Of a stretch of 64,000 nt of DNA, positions 1 to 7,118 are shown piece by piece. The notes beneath the pieces are model-generated. The model was not told where the DNA came from. It made no database searches and was given only the letters and a program-made list of their open reading frames with translations. The stretch is from Polaromonas vacuolata. GTDB lineage: Bacteria > Pseudomonadota > Gammaproteobacteria > Burkholderiales > Burkholderiaceae_C. Each line of letters opens with the position of its first letter. Positions within the stretch are counted from its first letter, which is position 1. The stretch spans positions 1,528,501-1,592,500 of the forward strand of contig NZ_CP051461.1 in assembly GCF_012584515.1 (NCBI RefSeq), in the 5' to 3' direction. The translations under genes were made by a program, and so were the position numbers.

Positions 1-1
1 G

Positions 2-367
2 ATGAAAGCCGAAGGCATGACGGCAACCAACCCTTCGCACCCCAAGCTACTAGTTTTGATCGACAAAGGCGCAGACATCGGACTGTTCGCTGGCGTTGCC
101 CGAGAGTGCGCCGAAAAGCAAAAAAACTTTGCTTACGCACTGGCGATTGTTGAGGGCCGAATGACTGATGCAGCTCAGCTGGCCAGCACTGCGCTGGCGG
201 TACCGCAGCAAGCGTCGGAGACGGCCTACCAGCGATCATGCCGCCTGCGTGTTGCTGAAATTTCACCCGAACTGGCGCGGCCTGCACCAAGTCAAAAACC
301 CAATCAAGACGCTGCCGATTACTTTCGATCGGTCAATTCCGCAACAATTTTGGAGATTGCAAAATGA
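2..367 (+). CDS. Phage replication protein (lambda O-like), C-terminal part, cut by window edge
   Basis: The open frame runs from the first bases of the window, so the real start is probably outside it. The 121 visible residues end in a segment typical of the C-terminus of O-like replication initiators of Burkholderiales prophages: a stretch HPKLLVLIDKGADIGLF followed by an alanine-rich FAYALAIVEGR helix. Such proteins bind the phage origin through an N-terminal winged helix that is not visible here. The stop codon overlaps the ATG of the next gene by four bases (ATGA), so the two are translationally coupled. No catalytic motif is visible. The assignment rests on the C-terminal pattern and on position immediately upstream of a P-like protein and the packaging genes. 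Confidence 0.5.
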   Translation: MKAEGMTATNPSHPKLLVLIDKGADIGLFAGVARECAEKQKNFAYALAIVEGRMTDAAQLASTALAVPQQASETAYQRSCRLRVAEISPELARPAPSQKPNQDAADYFRSVNSATILEIAK

Positions 368-804
368 ACCTTCCCGCTGCTTGGACAGATAAGATTTTTA
401 CTAAGCTGATATTGGTTTATGGCCGTGACTTTTCATCTCGCTGGGAGGGGATGAATATTGCGGATGTGAAGGCTGACTGGTCGCACGAAATGACGGGGTA
501 TGAAAACCGGCCAAAGGCAATTGTATGGGCCTTACAAAACTTGCCGGTCAAGCCGCCGACAGTGCTGGAGTTTCGCAAAATCGCAAACACTTTGCCTGCT
601 GAGCAAGTACCGGAACTGCATTACGTCAAGGCTGGCCAAGATCGGGTCACAAAGGAGTTGGCAAAGCTGGCGCCAGTACGCGATGCGCCCCTGTGCGGCG
701 CGAAAGATTGGGCTCACCGCGCGATTGCGAAGGATGCTGCTGGCGAGCGAGTCATGCCCTACACGCTCATGAGTGCGCGTGCTGCACTCGGAATGGTGGG
801 GTGA
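364..804 (+). CDS. Conserved phage protein following the O-like gene (P-like)
   Basis: A 146-residue protein with the pattern RWEGMNIADVKADW, then a helix ending in IVWALQNLPVKPPTVLEFRK. This W-G-x-D-x-x-x-V-x-x-W layout followed by AL-x-x-LP-x-x-PP is common in the small proteins placed directly after O-like initiators in Burkholderiales prophages; some are annotated as replication protein P (helicase loader). The function is therefore inferred mainly from position. It starts at ATG 364 inside the stop of the previous gene and ends at TGA 802-804, overlapping the GTG start of the next gene. No ATPase motif is present, so it is not itself a helicase. Confidence 0.5.
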   Translation: MNLPAAWTDKIFTKLILVYGRDFSSRWEGMNIADVKADWSHEMTGYENRPKAIVWALQNLPVKPPTVLEFRKIANTLPAEQVPELHYVKAGQDRVTKELAKLAPVRDAPLCGAKDWAHRAIAKDAAGERVMPYTLMSARAALGMVG

Positions 805-1061
805 GCCAATGTCGGGACTGCCAGCAATCGGTAACGCAGCCGCACTGGGGTGGCTACTACACACGGTGCGTCCATTGCTGCGCTCGTCTAATCGCTTCGG
901 CCCGGCCATTGAAACCTGCGCAGGAAGCGATGCTGTACGCCTTAGCTTTGCGCCCAGAAAACCCTACACGGGCGGCTGTTTTGCAGGCCCTGAAGGAGCG
1001 GGATGTGCGCTTAGCGGAGCAGAGCAAGACCTGCTTGACAACATCAAAACACAATCCATGA
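801..1061 (+). CDS. Small zinc-ribbon-like phage protein
   Basis: I chose GTG 801, which overlaps the preceding TGA (GTGA), giving 86 residues that begin MSQCRDC. Two CxxC pairs (CRDC near residue 4 and CVHC near residue 24) form a plausible zinc knuckle; an alanine/leucine-rich helix and a charged region rich in ALKERD follow. The same frame stays open upstream to 693, but that extension lies wholly inside the previous gene and has no reason to be coding. Small four-cysteine proteins of this kind are frequent between the replication and packaging modules of lambdoid prophages. Function is unknown; DNA or RNA binding is only an inference from the zinc knuckle. Confidence 0.55.
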   Translation: MSQCRDCQQSVTQPHWGGYYTRCVHCCARLIASARPLKPAQEAMLYALALRPENPTRAAVLQALKERDVRLAEQSKTCLTTSKHNP

Positions 1062-1071
1062 GCTGGGAGCA

Positions 1072-1866
1072 ATGAGCATGCAGATCAACATCACGACAGA
1101 CACATCTCAGGTACGGGCAGCACTGCAAAAGGCGGCTGGCCAAGTGCCATTCGCGCTATCTGTGGCGATCAACAAATCCGCTGAGCTTGCTCAAGGTGCA
1201 GTGCGTAAGAACATGCAGCAAGTGTTTAACCGGCCAACGCCTTGGGTGTTGAACTCGCTGCGCGTCGTGCGGTCGAGCAAAATTAATCTGTCGGCCAGGC
1301 TGGGCTACAAGGATAAGAATTCAGTTGAAAGCGCGCGCTCAATGGTCGAGCCGCATGTGCTCATGAGTAAGCGGCATTACAAGGCAATGGAGGCGCGGCT
1401 GCTATCGATGCAGTTGATACCCGCTGGATGGAATGCAGTACCTGGCGCTGCGGCCAAACTCGACAAGTACGGGAACATGAGCGCAGGTCAGATCTCCCAG
1501 CTGCTCAACGTGCTCGGCACCTACACCGAGGCGGGCTACAACAAGGCAAACGCTACGACTGTGAAACGGCTGGCCAAGGGTAGCGTTAAAAAGAATACCT
1601 ACGGCTTTGTTTACTGGGTCAACAAGGTCGGTAGCCTTAAGGCTAGGCACTTGCAGCCCGGCGTTTACCAACGCGTGAAGACGGGGTTTGGCAGCAGCTT
1701 AAAGCCTGTCTTGATCTTCGTGAAGCAAGTCAAATACAAGCGGCGTCTTGACTTCTTCGGCATTGCACAGAAAGCATTTGATAAAGAGTTTCCAGCTCAG
1801 TTCGACAGCGCTTTTGATGCGTCCGTGCGCACTGCGATGCCAAAGAGTCAAGGCGGTCAACTTTGA
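1072..1866 (+). CDS. Phage structural-type protein, possibly minor tail protein Z-like
   Basis: A 264-residue basic protein beginning MSMQINITTDTSQV. The segment VPFALSVAINKSAELAQGAVR followed by FNRPTPWVLNSLRV resembles the core of gpZ-like minor tail or completion proteins of lambdoid phages, which are usually about 190-260 residues. Against that, its place upstream of the terminase genes is unusual for gpZ. It sits 10 bp after the zinc-ribbon gene (overlap-free) and is followed by a 97-bp noncoding stretch before the small terminase. I regard the family call as tentative; the protein could be a distinct phage protein conserved at this site in Burkholderiales prophages. Confidence 0.4.
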   Translation: MSMQINITTDTSQVRAALQKAAGQVPFALSVAINKSAELAQGAVRKNMQQVFNRPTPWVLNSLRVVRSSKINLSARLGYKDKNSVESARSMVEPHVLMSKRHYKAMEARLLSMQLIPAGWNAVPGAAAKLDKYGNMSAGQISQLLNVLGTYTEAGYNKANATTVKRLAKGSVKKNTYGFVYWVNKVGSLKARHLQPGVYQRVKTGFGSSLKPVLIFVKQVKYKRRLDFFGIAQKAFDKEFPAQFDSAFDASVRTAMPKSQGGQL

Positions 1867-1963
1867 TAGCGCAGGCCCACCCCCCCGGTCAAGGTACTTC
1901 CAGAGGTCTGCCGCCCAAGGGTAATTCGAACCGCGTGAAATCGCTAGCGCACTGGTTTTGTAA
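1867..1963. other. Noncoding stretch before small terminase; candidate cos / terminase-binding region
   Basis: A 97-bp gap in an otherwise gapless operon. It contains a C7 run with GGTCAAGGTACTTCC, then GGGTAATTCGAACC. In cos phages the terminase cutting and binding sites lie just upstream of the small-terminase gene, as here. The assignment is positional; no cohesive-end sequence is recognised with certainty. Confidence 0.3.
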
Positions 1964-2563
1964 ATGGTGAACGGTGAACAATTAGGGGTGAATACTCCAT
2001 CGCAGGCGGCCATTGGTCGGGCCTTGATGCTTTCTCCAGCGACTATTACAAAGAACAAAAAATTAGGCATGCCGGTGTATTCAATCGAGGCTGCCCAAGC
2101 GTGGCGTGTAGCGCGGCAAAATGTGGCGGCCAGAAAGCCTGCACCACCCGTCACCTTTCCAACTCCTTCGCCTCCGCGCAGCTATGGCCGCGTCGGCGGT
2201 GATCACTTCCAATCCATGATCAAAGAGTACGAAACTGAGGTGGCCGTCTTGGATTCAGAGGAAGACCATGACGCCGCTCGCACGCGTTTGCGAATATCAG
2301 AGGCGAACCTATCAGAGATGAAAGAAGCCGAAGAAAAAGGCAGCTTGATCCGTCTCGATGCCGTCAAAGCCGTCCTGTCAGTGGCCATGGCCACTGCGCG
2401 TGAGGCGCTGCTGCAGATCCCGTCGCGGATGGCGCCATTACTGGCGGCTGAGTCCGACCCAGGCAGTGTGCAAAACCTTCTGTACGCAGAAATTCATCAG
2501 GCGCTTGAGCTGCTATCAGGTGCCTCTGTGCGGCTTGGCCAACAATCGGCAGATCTCGAATGA
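1964..2563 (+). CDS. Phage terminase small subunit (Nu1-like)
   Basis: A 199-residue protein whose N-terminal 50 residues form a DNA-binding helix-turn-helix (ALMLSPATITKNKKLGMP), the position and form expected for lambda Nu1-type packaging proteins that recognise cos and recruit the large subunit. The middle is a long charged helix (EDHDAARTRLRISEANLSE) typical of the coiled-coil dimerisation region of this family. It ends at TGA 2561-2563, overlapping the ATG of the large subunit (ATGA at 2560). Length is close to lambda Nu1 (181). Start ATG 1964 lacks a strong ribosome-binding site, and a nearby downstream ATG at 2029 would delete part of the HTH, so 1964 is preferred. Confidence 0.75.
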   Translation: MVNGEQLGVNTPSQAAIGRALMLSPATITKNKKLGMPVYSIEAAQAWRVARQNVAARKPAPPVTFPTPSPPRSYGRVGGDHFQSMIKEYETEVAVLDSEEDHDAARTRLRISEANLSEMKEAEEKGSLIRLDAVKAVLSVAMATAREALLQIPSRMAPLLAAESDPGSVQNLLYAEIHQALELLSGASVRLGQQSADLE

Positions 2564-4617
2564 GCGCCCGCGACTTACCTGACGACATTGCCCGCGCTAC
2601 TGCGTTAGTCGAGAAACTCATGGCTAAGTTTTTTGCACCGCCGCCGCGCATCGACACCGCCGAATGGGCTGCACAGTTTCGCCACATAGCCAAAGGTCCC
2701 GAGCGCGGCCCATGGCGTAATGAGCGCACACCCTATCTGGTTGAGCCCATGCAGTGCGCATCAAGCCATACCGGCTTTGAGCGGGTGGTGCTGTGGTTTG
2801 CGACTCAGATGGGAAAAAGTGAAGTGCTTTATAACGCCGTTATGCAGCGGATCCACACCGACCCGCAAGACATGATGATGGTGCAGCCGACGCTGCAAGA
2901 CGCGCAAGATCACAGCGCCCAGCGGTTCCTCCCCACGATCCTGCAAACTCCAGCCATGCGCGGCAAGGTGGCGGTGCGCAAAAGCCGCGATGAATCCACC
3001 AGCTGGCGCAGCCGGTCAATTCAAGGCGGCTTTACGGTGTTCTTTGGCGGCGCAAACAGTGCATCGAGTCTGGCCTCTAAACCGCTTGGCTTTGCCGTGG
3101 CCGATGAGGTCGACAAGTGGCCCGCAGACGTCGACAACGAAGGCCCCCCGCTGGGCTTGCTCGAAGAGCGCATGAGTAACTTTTCTCGGCGTAAGTTGAT
3201 CATTGCGAGCACCTGCAACATCAAAGGCAGCAGCACCATCGAGAGCGAATACCTAGCCAGCGATCAGCGGAAGTACCATGTGCCTTGTCCGCACTGCAGC
3301 GAGCTACAGATTCTTGAGTGGGGAAGTAAAACTGCTTGGGGTATCAAGTGGAAAAAGACTGAAGGCGGTGCAGCTAGGCCAGAAACCGCCGTGTATGTCT
3401 GCCGGCACTGCGGTGCCGAGATTGAAGAGCATCACAAGAACTCTATGCTCGCTGGCGGCATCTGGATTGCTGACGCACCTGGCAAAGGGCAGGGCAAGCG
3501 CGCAGGCTTTTGGATTAACAAGCTCTACTCGCCCTTGGGCTGGAAAAGCTGGTCCAGCTTAGTCGAAGAATGGGAACAAGCGCAGGCCGCTAGGCTGATA
3601 GGAAACAGCGCACCGCTTAAAAAGTTTCTCAATTCCAGTCTGGCTGAAACCTGGGAGGAAACCGGCAGCGGCGCTGATCACCAAGCGCTGGCGCGCAGGG
3701 CAGAAGCCTATGAGCTAGGCAATATTCCGCGCGGCGGTTTGATGCTGACCATGGGTGTAGATACCCAGCCTGATCGATTGGAAGCGCGAGTCTGGGCTTT
3801 TGGTCGCGGCGAGGAAAGCTGGCTAGTGGCTCGCCACATTATTTATGGTGACCCGAACCTAGACGAGAACACACCCGGCAGTCCCTGGACGCGTTTGAGC
3901 GAAATCCGCAACACGCCAATACTGCACGTCAGCGGCGCTCAGATGCTGGTTGAGTCGACCTGCGTTGACACCGGCGGCCACAACACACACGCCGTTTACA
4001 GCTACTGCCGCAGCCACACCCACGCCGGTGTGCTGGCCATCAAAGGTGCTAGCACCTACGGCAAGACCATTCTGGGGAAACCCAGTCTGATGGATGTCAC
4101 ATGGCGCGGCAAGACCATGGCGCGCAGTCTGAAGTTGTGGCCAATCGGTACCGATACCGCCAAGCACTTGCTTTACGGCCGCATGCGCATCACCCAAGTC
4201 GGACCAGGCTACGTGCACGTTCCCAAAGCTCTGGACGGTACCGATGAGTATGAGCAAATGACCGCTGCGCGACTGATGCCCGTCACTGTGCAGGGCAAGT
4301 CCAGCATGCGCTGGATAACGCCGCAAGGAAAGCGCGAAGAGGGCGGCGACTGCATGGTCTACGCCTATGCAGCCGCCTGCCATTTGGGTATTCAAACTTA
4401 CCGTGAGCCGGGCTGGGCCCGGCGCGAGCTGAAGTATTGCCCAAGTGCGCCTGATTTGTTCAGTAACTCAGGATTTAGCACAACAAAGTCAGTTGAAAGT
4501 AGCGGGCAAAAAAATAGAAATCAAGAAGAAAAACTCCCTATTTCGTTGCCGGCTAACCGCCCTAATCCAATGCTGCAGCGCTCTGGGCGCCGCGCTAACA
4601 CCTCTACATCATGGTAA
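2560..4617 (+). CDS. Phage terminase large subunit (GpA family)
   Basis: A 685-residue packaging motor and nuclease of the lambda gpA type. The ATPase half has a deviant Walker A (FATQMGKSE, about residues 84-92), which is characteristic of this family, and a Walker B-like VADEVDKWP near residue 180. Two CxxC pairs (CPHC, CRHC, residues about 245-290) form the zinc-binding insert seen in GpA proteins. The C-terminal half carries conserved acidic residues (for example MGVDTQPDRLEARVW) expected for the RNase H-like nuclease that cuts cos. The protein acts on concatemeric phage DNA at the portal. It overlaps the small subunit at the start and the Mor-like gene at the end by a few bases. Confidence 0.92.
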   Translation: MSARDLPDDIARATALVEKLMAKFFAPPPRIDTAEWAAQFRHIAKGPERGPWRNERTPYLVEPMQCASSHTGFERVVLWFATQMGKSEVLYNAVMQRIHTDPQDMMMVQPTLQDAQDHSAQRFLPTILQTPAMRGKVAVRKSRDESTSWRSRSIQGGFTVFFGGANSASSLASKPLGFAVADEVDKWPADVDNEGPPLGLLEERMSNFSRRKLIIASTCNIKGSSTIESEYLASDQRKYHVPCPHCSELQILEWGSKTAWGIKWKKTEGGAARPETAVYVCRHCGAEIEEHHKNSMLAGGIWIADAPGKGQGKRAGFWINKLYSPLGWKSWSSLVEEWEQAQAARLIGNSAPLKKFLNSSLAETWEETGSGADHQALARRAEAYELGNIPRGGLMLTMGVDTQPDRLEARVWAFGRGEESWLVARHIIYGDPNLDENTPGSPWTRLSEIRNTPILHVSGAQMLVESTCVDTGGHNTHAVYSYCRSHTHAGVLAIKGASTYGKTILGKPSLMDVTWRGKTMARSLKLWPIGTDTAKHLLYGRMRITQVGPGYVHVPKALDGTDEYEQMTAARLMPVTVQGKSSMRWITPQGKREEGGDCMVYAYAAACHLGIQTYREPGWARRELKYCPSAPDLFSNSGFSTTKSVESSGQKNRNQEEKLPISLPANRPNPMLQRSGRRANTSTSW

Positions 4618-4937
4618 AAAAAATGCAGCAACCTATCTTGCCGATCGAGTGTTTACCTGCCGCATACAGCCCGAGCGCAACAGACATCATCCATGACTTA
4701 CTTAGCCAAGTATTGGCGATGGCTCCGAGTTTTACCGCAGAGCTTGCAGCACAAGTCGAGCGTGAAGCTCGGGAAAAGTGGGGTGGTGATCGTGTCTATG
4801 TACAGCGCAAGGGCGGCACACTCAGCCACCGTAACGCCGCTATCAAACGTGAGTACCAAGCGGGCGAGCGAATTGCTCTGCTTTCGCGCCGCCATGGACT
4901 AGGGCCTTCACGGTTATGGGAAATTATCAATTCCTGA
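4611..4937 (+). CDS. Mor-type transcription activator-like protein
   Basis: 108 residues. The C-terminal half has the Mor/C family pattern: a G-x-x-VYVQRKG strand, then RNAAIKREYQAGERIALLSRRHGLG and a recognition helix SRLWEIIN. Mor and C activate middle and late promoters of phage Mu by binding as dimers and contacting RNA polymerase. Here the gene is embedded between the large terminase and head genes rather than in an early region. The ATG at 4611 overlaps the terminase stop (ATGGTAA); a second ATG at 4623 is possible. It may be an autoregulator of the downstream head operon, but its promoter targets are not evident. Confidence 0.7.
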   Translation: MVKKMQQPILPIECLPAAYSPSATDIIHDLLSQVLAMAPSFTAELAAQVEREAREKWGGDRVYVQRKGGTLSHRNAAIKREYQAGERIALLSRRHGLGPSRLWEIINS

Positions 4938-4951
4938 ACGCTAGGGAGTTC

Positions 4952-4978
4952 GTCCGGTTTCTTGCCTTGAAAACCGGA
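4952..4978. repeat. 27-bp hairpin repeat, copy 1
   Basis: Inverted repeat TCCGGTTT / AAACCGGA with a 10-base spacer CTTGCCTTGA; the whole 27-base block is identical to 7067-7093. It lies between the Mor-like stop and the start of the gpW-like gene. No U-run follows, so it is not an ordinary intrinsic terminator. Confidence 0.85.
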
Positions 4979-4994
4979 CAACAGGTAAGTGACT

Positions 4995-5561
4995 ATGCCT
5001 TACATGTCCCCACCTATCCCCAGCACCGAACCGGCCAGCCTCAATGCTGGCGATACCGCCAAGTGGCTCAAGTCGTTTGAGAACTATCCCGCTAGCGACG
5101 GCTGGCATCTCAATTACATATTGATCAATGGAAAAGGCAAAATTACTTTCGACTCTATTGACCAGGGTGACGATCATCTGATCAATGTCTTGGCCAGCAC
5201 TACAGCTGGCTGGGCTGCAGGAAATTACGACTGGCGTGCCTCTGTCAAGAAATCTGATTACGTTTTTACAGTTGGTAGCGGTCGTGTTGTAGTTAATGCG
5301 GCTTTTAGCGCCGCTACGTTAGACGCACGTAGTCAGGCAAGACGAACGCTTGAGGCGATTGAGTTAACTCTTGAGGGCCGTGCCAGCAGCGCGACTGCTG
5401 AATATGAGATTGCTGGTCGCAAGCTCAAGTACATTCCAATTCCTGAACTGCTACAGCTGCGGGACCGTTTACGCCGTGATGTTCGCAGCGAGAACACCGC
5501 TGCATCCATCACTGCCGGCCGCAAAAATCCCAACCGAATTTTTGTGAGGTTTGGGGCATGA
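4995..5561 (+). CDS. Phage head protein with C-terminal gpW-like head-tail joining domain
   Basis: About 188 residues. The last 60 residues (RKLKYIPIPELLQLRDRLR, then a basic tail ending NRIFVRFGA) match the layout of gpW head-completion proteins, which plug the portal before tail attachment. The N-terminal 120 residues form a beta-rich domain (VFTVGSGRVVVNAAFS) found fused or adjacent in related phages. I prefer ATG 4995 over GTG 4989 because the AGG at 4983-4985 gives better spacing. The stop overlaps the portal ATG (ATGA), consistent with gpW-portal gene order in lambda. The gpW assignment covers only the C-terminal domain; the N-terminal domain function is unknown. Confidence 0.6.
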   Translation: MPYMSPPIPSTEPASLNAGDTAKWLKSFENYPASDGWHLNYILINGKGKITFDSIDQGDDHLINVLASTTAGWAAGNYDWRASVKKSDYVFTVGSGRVVVNAAFSAATLDARSQARRTLEAIELTLEGRASSATAEYEIAGRKLKYIPIPELLQLRDRLRRDVRSENTAASITAGRKNPNRIFVRFGA

Positions 5562-7063
5562 AGTCCGGTTTTTTCTCCCGTGCTTGGCAGCGCATGACCA
5601 GTAACGCACCAAATAAAGCGTTACAAATGCGAAGATTTGATGGTGCTCGAATAGACCGGTTAACTTCTGACTGGTTCGCTACTGAATCCAGCCTCAATGA
5701 GGAATTACGTGCAGACCTAAATTCACTACGCAAGCGCGGCCGTCAGCTAGTCACCAACAATGACTATGCGCGCAAGTTTCGCGGCATGGTTGAAAACAAC
5801 TTGATTGGTCCAGCTGGCGTACGCCTTCAAAGCAAGGTCGAAGATACCCCCGGAAAGCCTGACAGCTTAGCGAGCACTGCTATCGAGGCCGCTTATGAAG
5901 AGTGGAGCCAGTCTTGCGACGTGACGGGACAACTTAGTTTGCGCGACCTTTGCGAGAACATCGTTGGCGGCCTGCCAAGTGATGGTGAATTCTTAGTTCG
6001 AATGGTACGCGGTGCAGATGCGAAAAACCGTTTTAACTTTGCGCTGCAGGTGATCGATGTAGACCGCATTGACACCACTTACAACGGCAACTATGGCGGT
6101 AACACAGTCATCATGGGTGTGGAGGTCGATAACTACCGTCGCCCGCTAGCGCTACACCTTTTTGAAGCGCACCCCAACGATGGTGCTCGCACAGGCCGAC
6201 GCCGAGTCCGCGTTGCATCAACTGATTTACTGCACAAATTTAAGATTGAGCGTGCTGAACAGATGCGGGGCATACCTTGGATGGCGCCCGGCATGCTTAG
6301 CTTGCATCACCTTGGAAAGTTCATGCTCTCAGCGCTCCTAGCCGCCGAGCATGGCGCTAATCATTACGGTTTTTTTCAGCAAAAAGAAGATGAAGGTACG
6401 CCTCCAATTGGTGATGTTGATGGTGTCGGCGGAGACGCTATAAATATCGTGGCTAGCCAGCCTGGCGTGTACGACACATTGCCCGCTGGCTATAGCTTTC
6501 AAGCACATCAAAGCCAGTATCCCAACGAGGTGTTTGGACCGTTCGCAAAAACCATGCTGCAGCGCATCGCTACCGGTTGGCGCGTTGCATATCACTCGCT
6601 AGCCAATGATCTTGAGGGCGTGAGCTTTTCCAGCATTCGCAGCGGAACACTGGAAGAGCGCGATCGATGGATGGCAGACCAGCAGTGGTTTATCGGTGCA
6701 TTTATGGAACCAGTTTTTCAGGCTTGGCTTCAGATGGCGCTGATGTCTAGCTCTATCACCATGCTCAACGGCTCAGCTTTACCCGCATCAAAGATTATCA
6801 AGTTTAGCCAGCACGAGTGGCAGCCGCGGCGCTGGGAATGGGTTGATCCTAAGAACGACATGGAGGCAAAGATTCTTAGCGTACGCGCCGGTCTCATGGC
6901 CCCGCAAGATTCAAGTGCCGCCATGGGTTATGACTTCGAGGACACGCTTAAGGCAATTAAATTCGCGCAAGAAATGGCTAAGACTTTGGGTGTGAATTTG
7001 AACGCTTACGAAGGTACACCAGGCGCTACGCCGACGCAGCCAACGCCAGAAAAAAATAAATGA
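5558..7063 (+). CDS. Phage portal protein (lambda gpB family)
   Basis: 501 residues, close to lambda gpB (533). Family features are a basic N-terminus, LTSDWFATESSLNEELRADL (residues about 35-54), a segment ARKFRGMVENNLIGPAGVRL near 75-95, and KFKIERAEQMRGIPWMAPGM near residues 227-245, which are strongly conserved in lambda-type portals. The dodecameric portal occupies one capsid vertex, docks the terminase and later the connector. It begins at ATG 5558 overlapping the previous stop. The C-terminus is proline/threonine-rich (TPGATPTQPTPEKN). A 27-bp hairpin identical to that at 4952 follows its stop by three bases. Confidence 0.93.
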   Translation: MKSGFFSRAWQRMTSNAPNKALQMRRFDGARIDRLTSDWFATESSLNEELRADLNSLRKRGRQLVTNNDYARKFRGMVENNLIGPAGVRLQSKVEDTPGKPDSLASTAIEAAYEEWSQSCDVTGQLSLRDLCENIVGGLPSDGEFLVRMVRGADAKNRFNFALQVIDVDRIDTTYNGNYGGNTVIMGVEVDNYRRPLALHLFEAHPNDGARTGRRRVRVASTDLLHKFKIERAEQMRGIPWMAPGMLSLHHLGKFMLSALLAAEHGANHYGFFQQKEDEGTPPIGDVDGVGGDAINIVASQPGVYDTLPAGYSFQAHQSQYPNEVFGPFAKTMLQRIATGWRVAYHSLANDLEGVSFSSIRSGTLEERDRWMADQQWFIGAFMEPVFQAWLQMALMSSSITMLNGSALPASKIIKFSQHEWQPRRWEWVDPKNDMEAKILSVRAGLMAPQDSSAAMGYDFEDTLKAIKFAQEMAKTLGVNLNAYEGTPGATPTQPTPEKNK

Positions 7064-7066
7064 TCT

Positions 7067-7093
7067 GTCCGGTTTCTTGCCTTGAAAACCGGA
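7067..7093. repeat. 27-bp hairpin repeat, copy 2
   Basis: Exact copy of 4952-4978 (TCCGGTTT, 10-base spacer, AAACCGGA). It lies between the portal stop (7063) and the capsid start (7119). Confidence 0.85.
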
Positions 7094-7118
7094 TGCTACT
7101 TAAACGAAAGTCATACCC

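Noticed and set aside
773-1075. 100-codon frame in the early phage region
   Set aside because: The zinc-ribbon gene in another frame has a coupled GTG start and cysteine motifs; this frame has no such support.
1699-2154. 151-codon minus-strand frame over the small terminase start
   Set aside because: It is opposite well-supported phage genes and has no ribosome-binding site.
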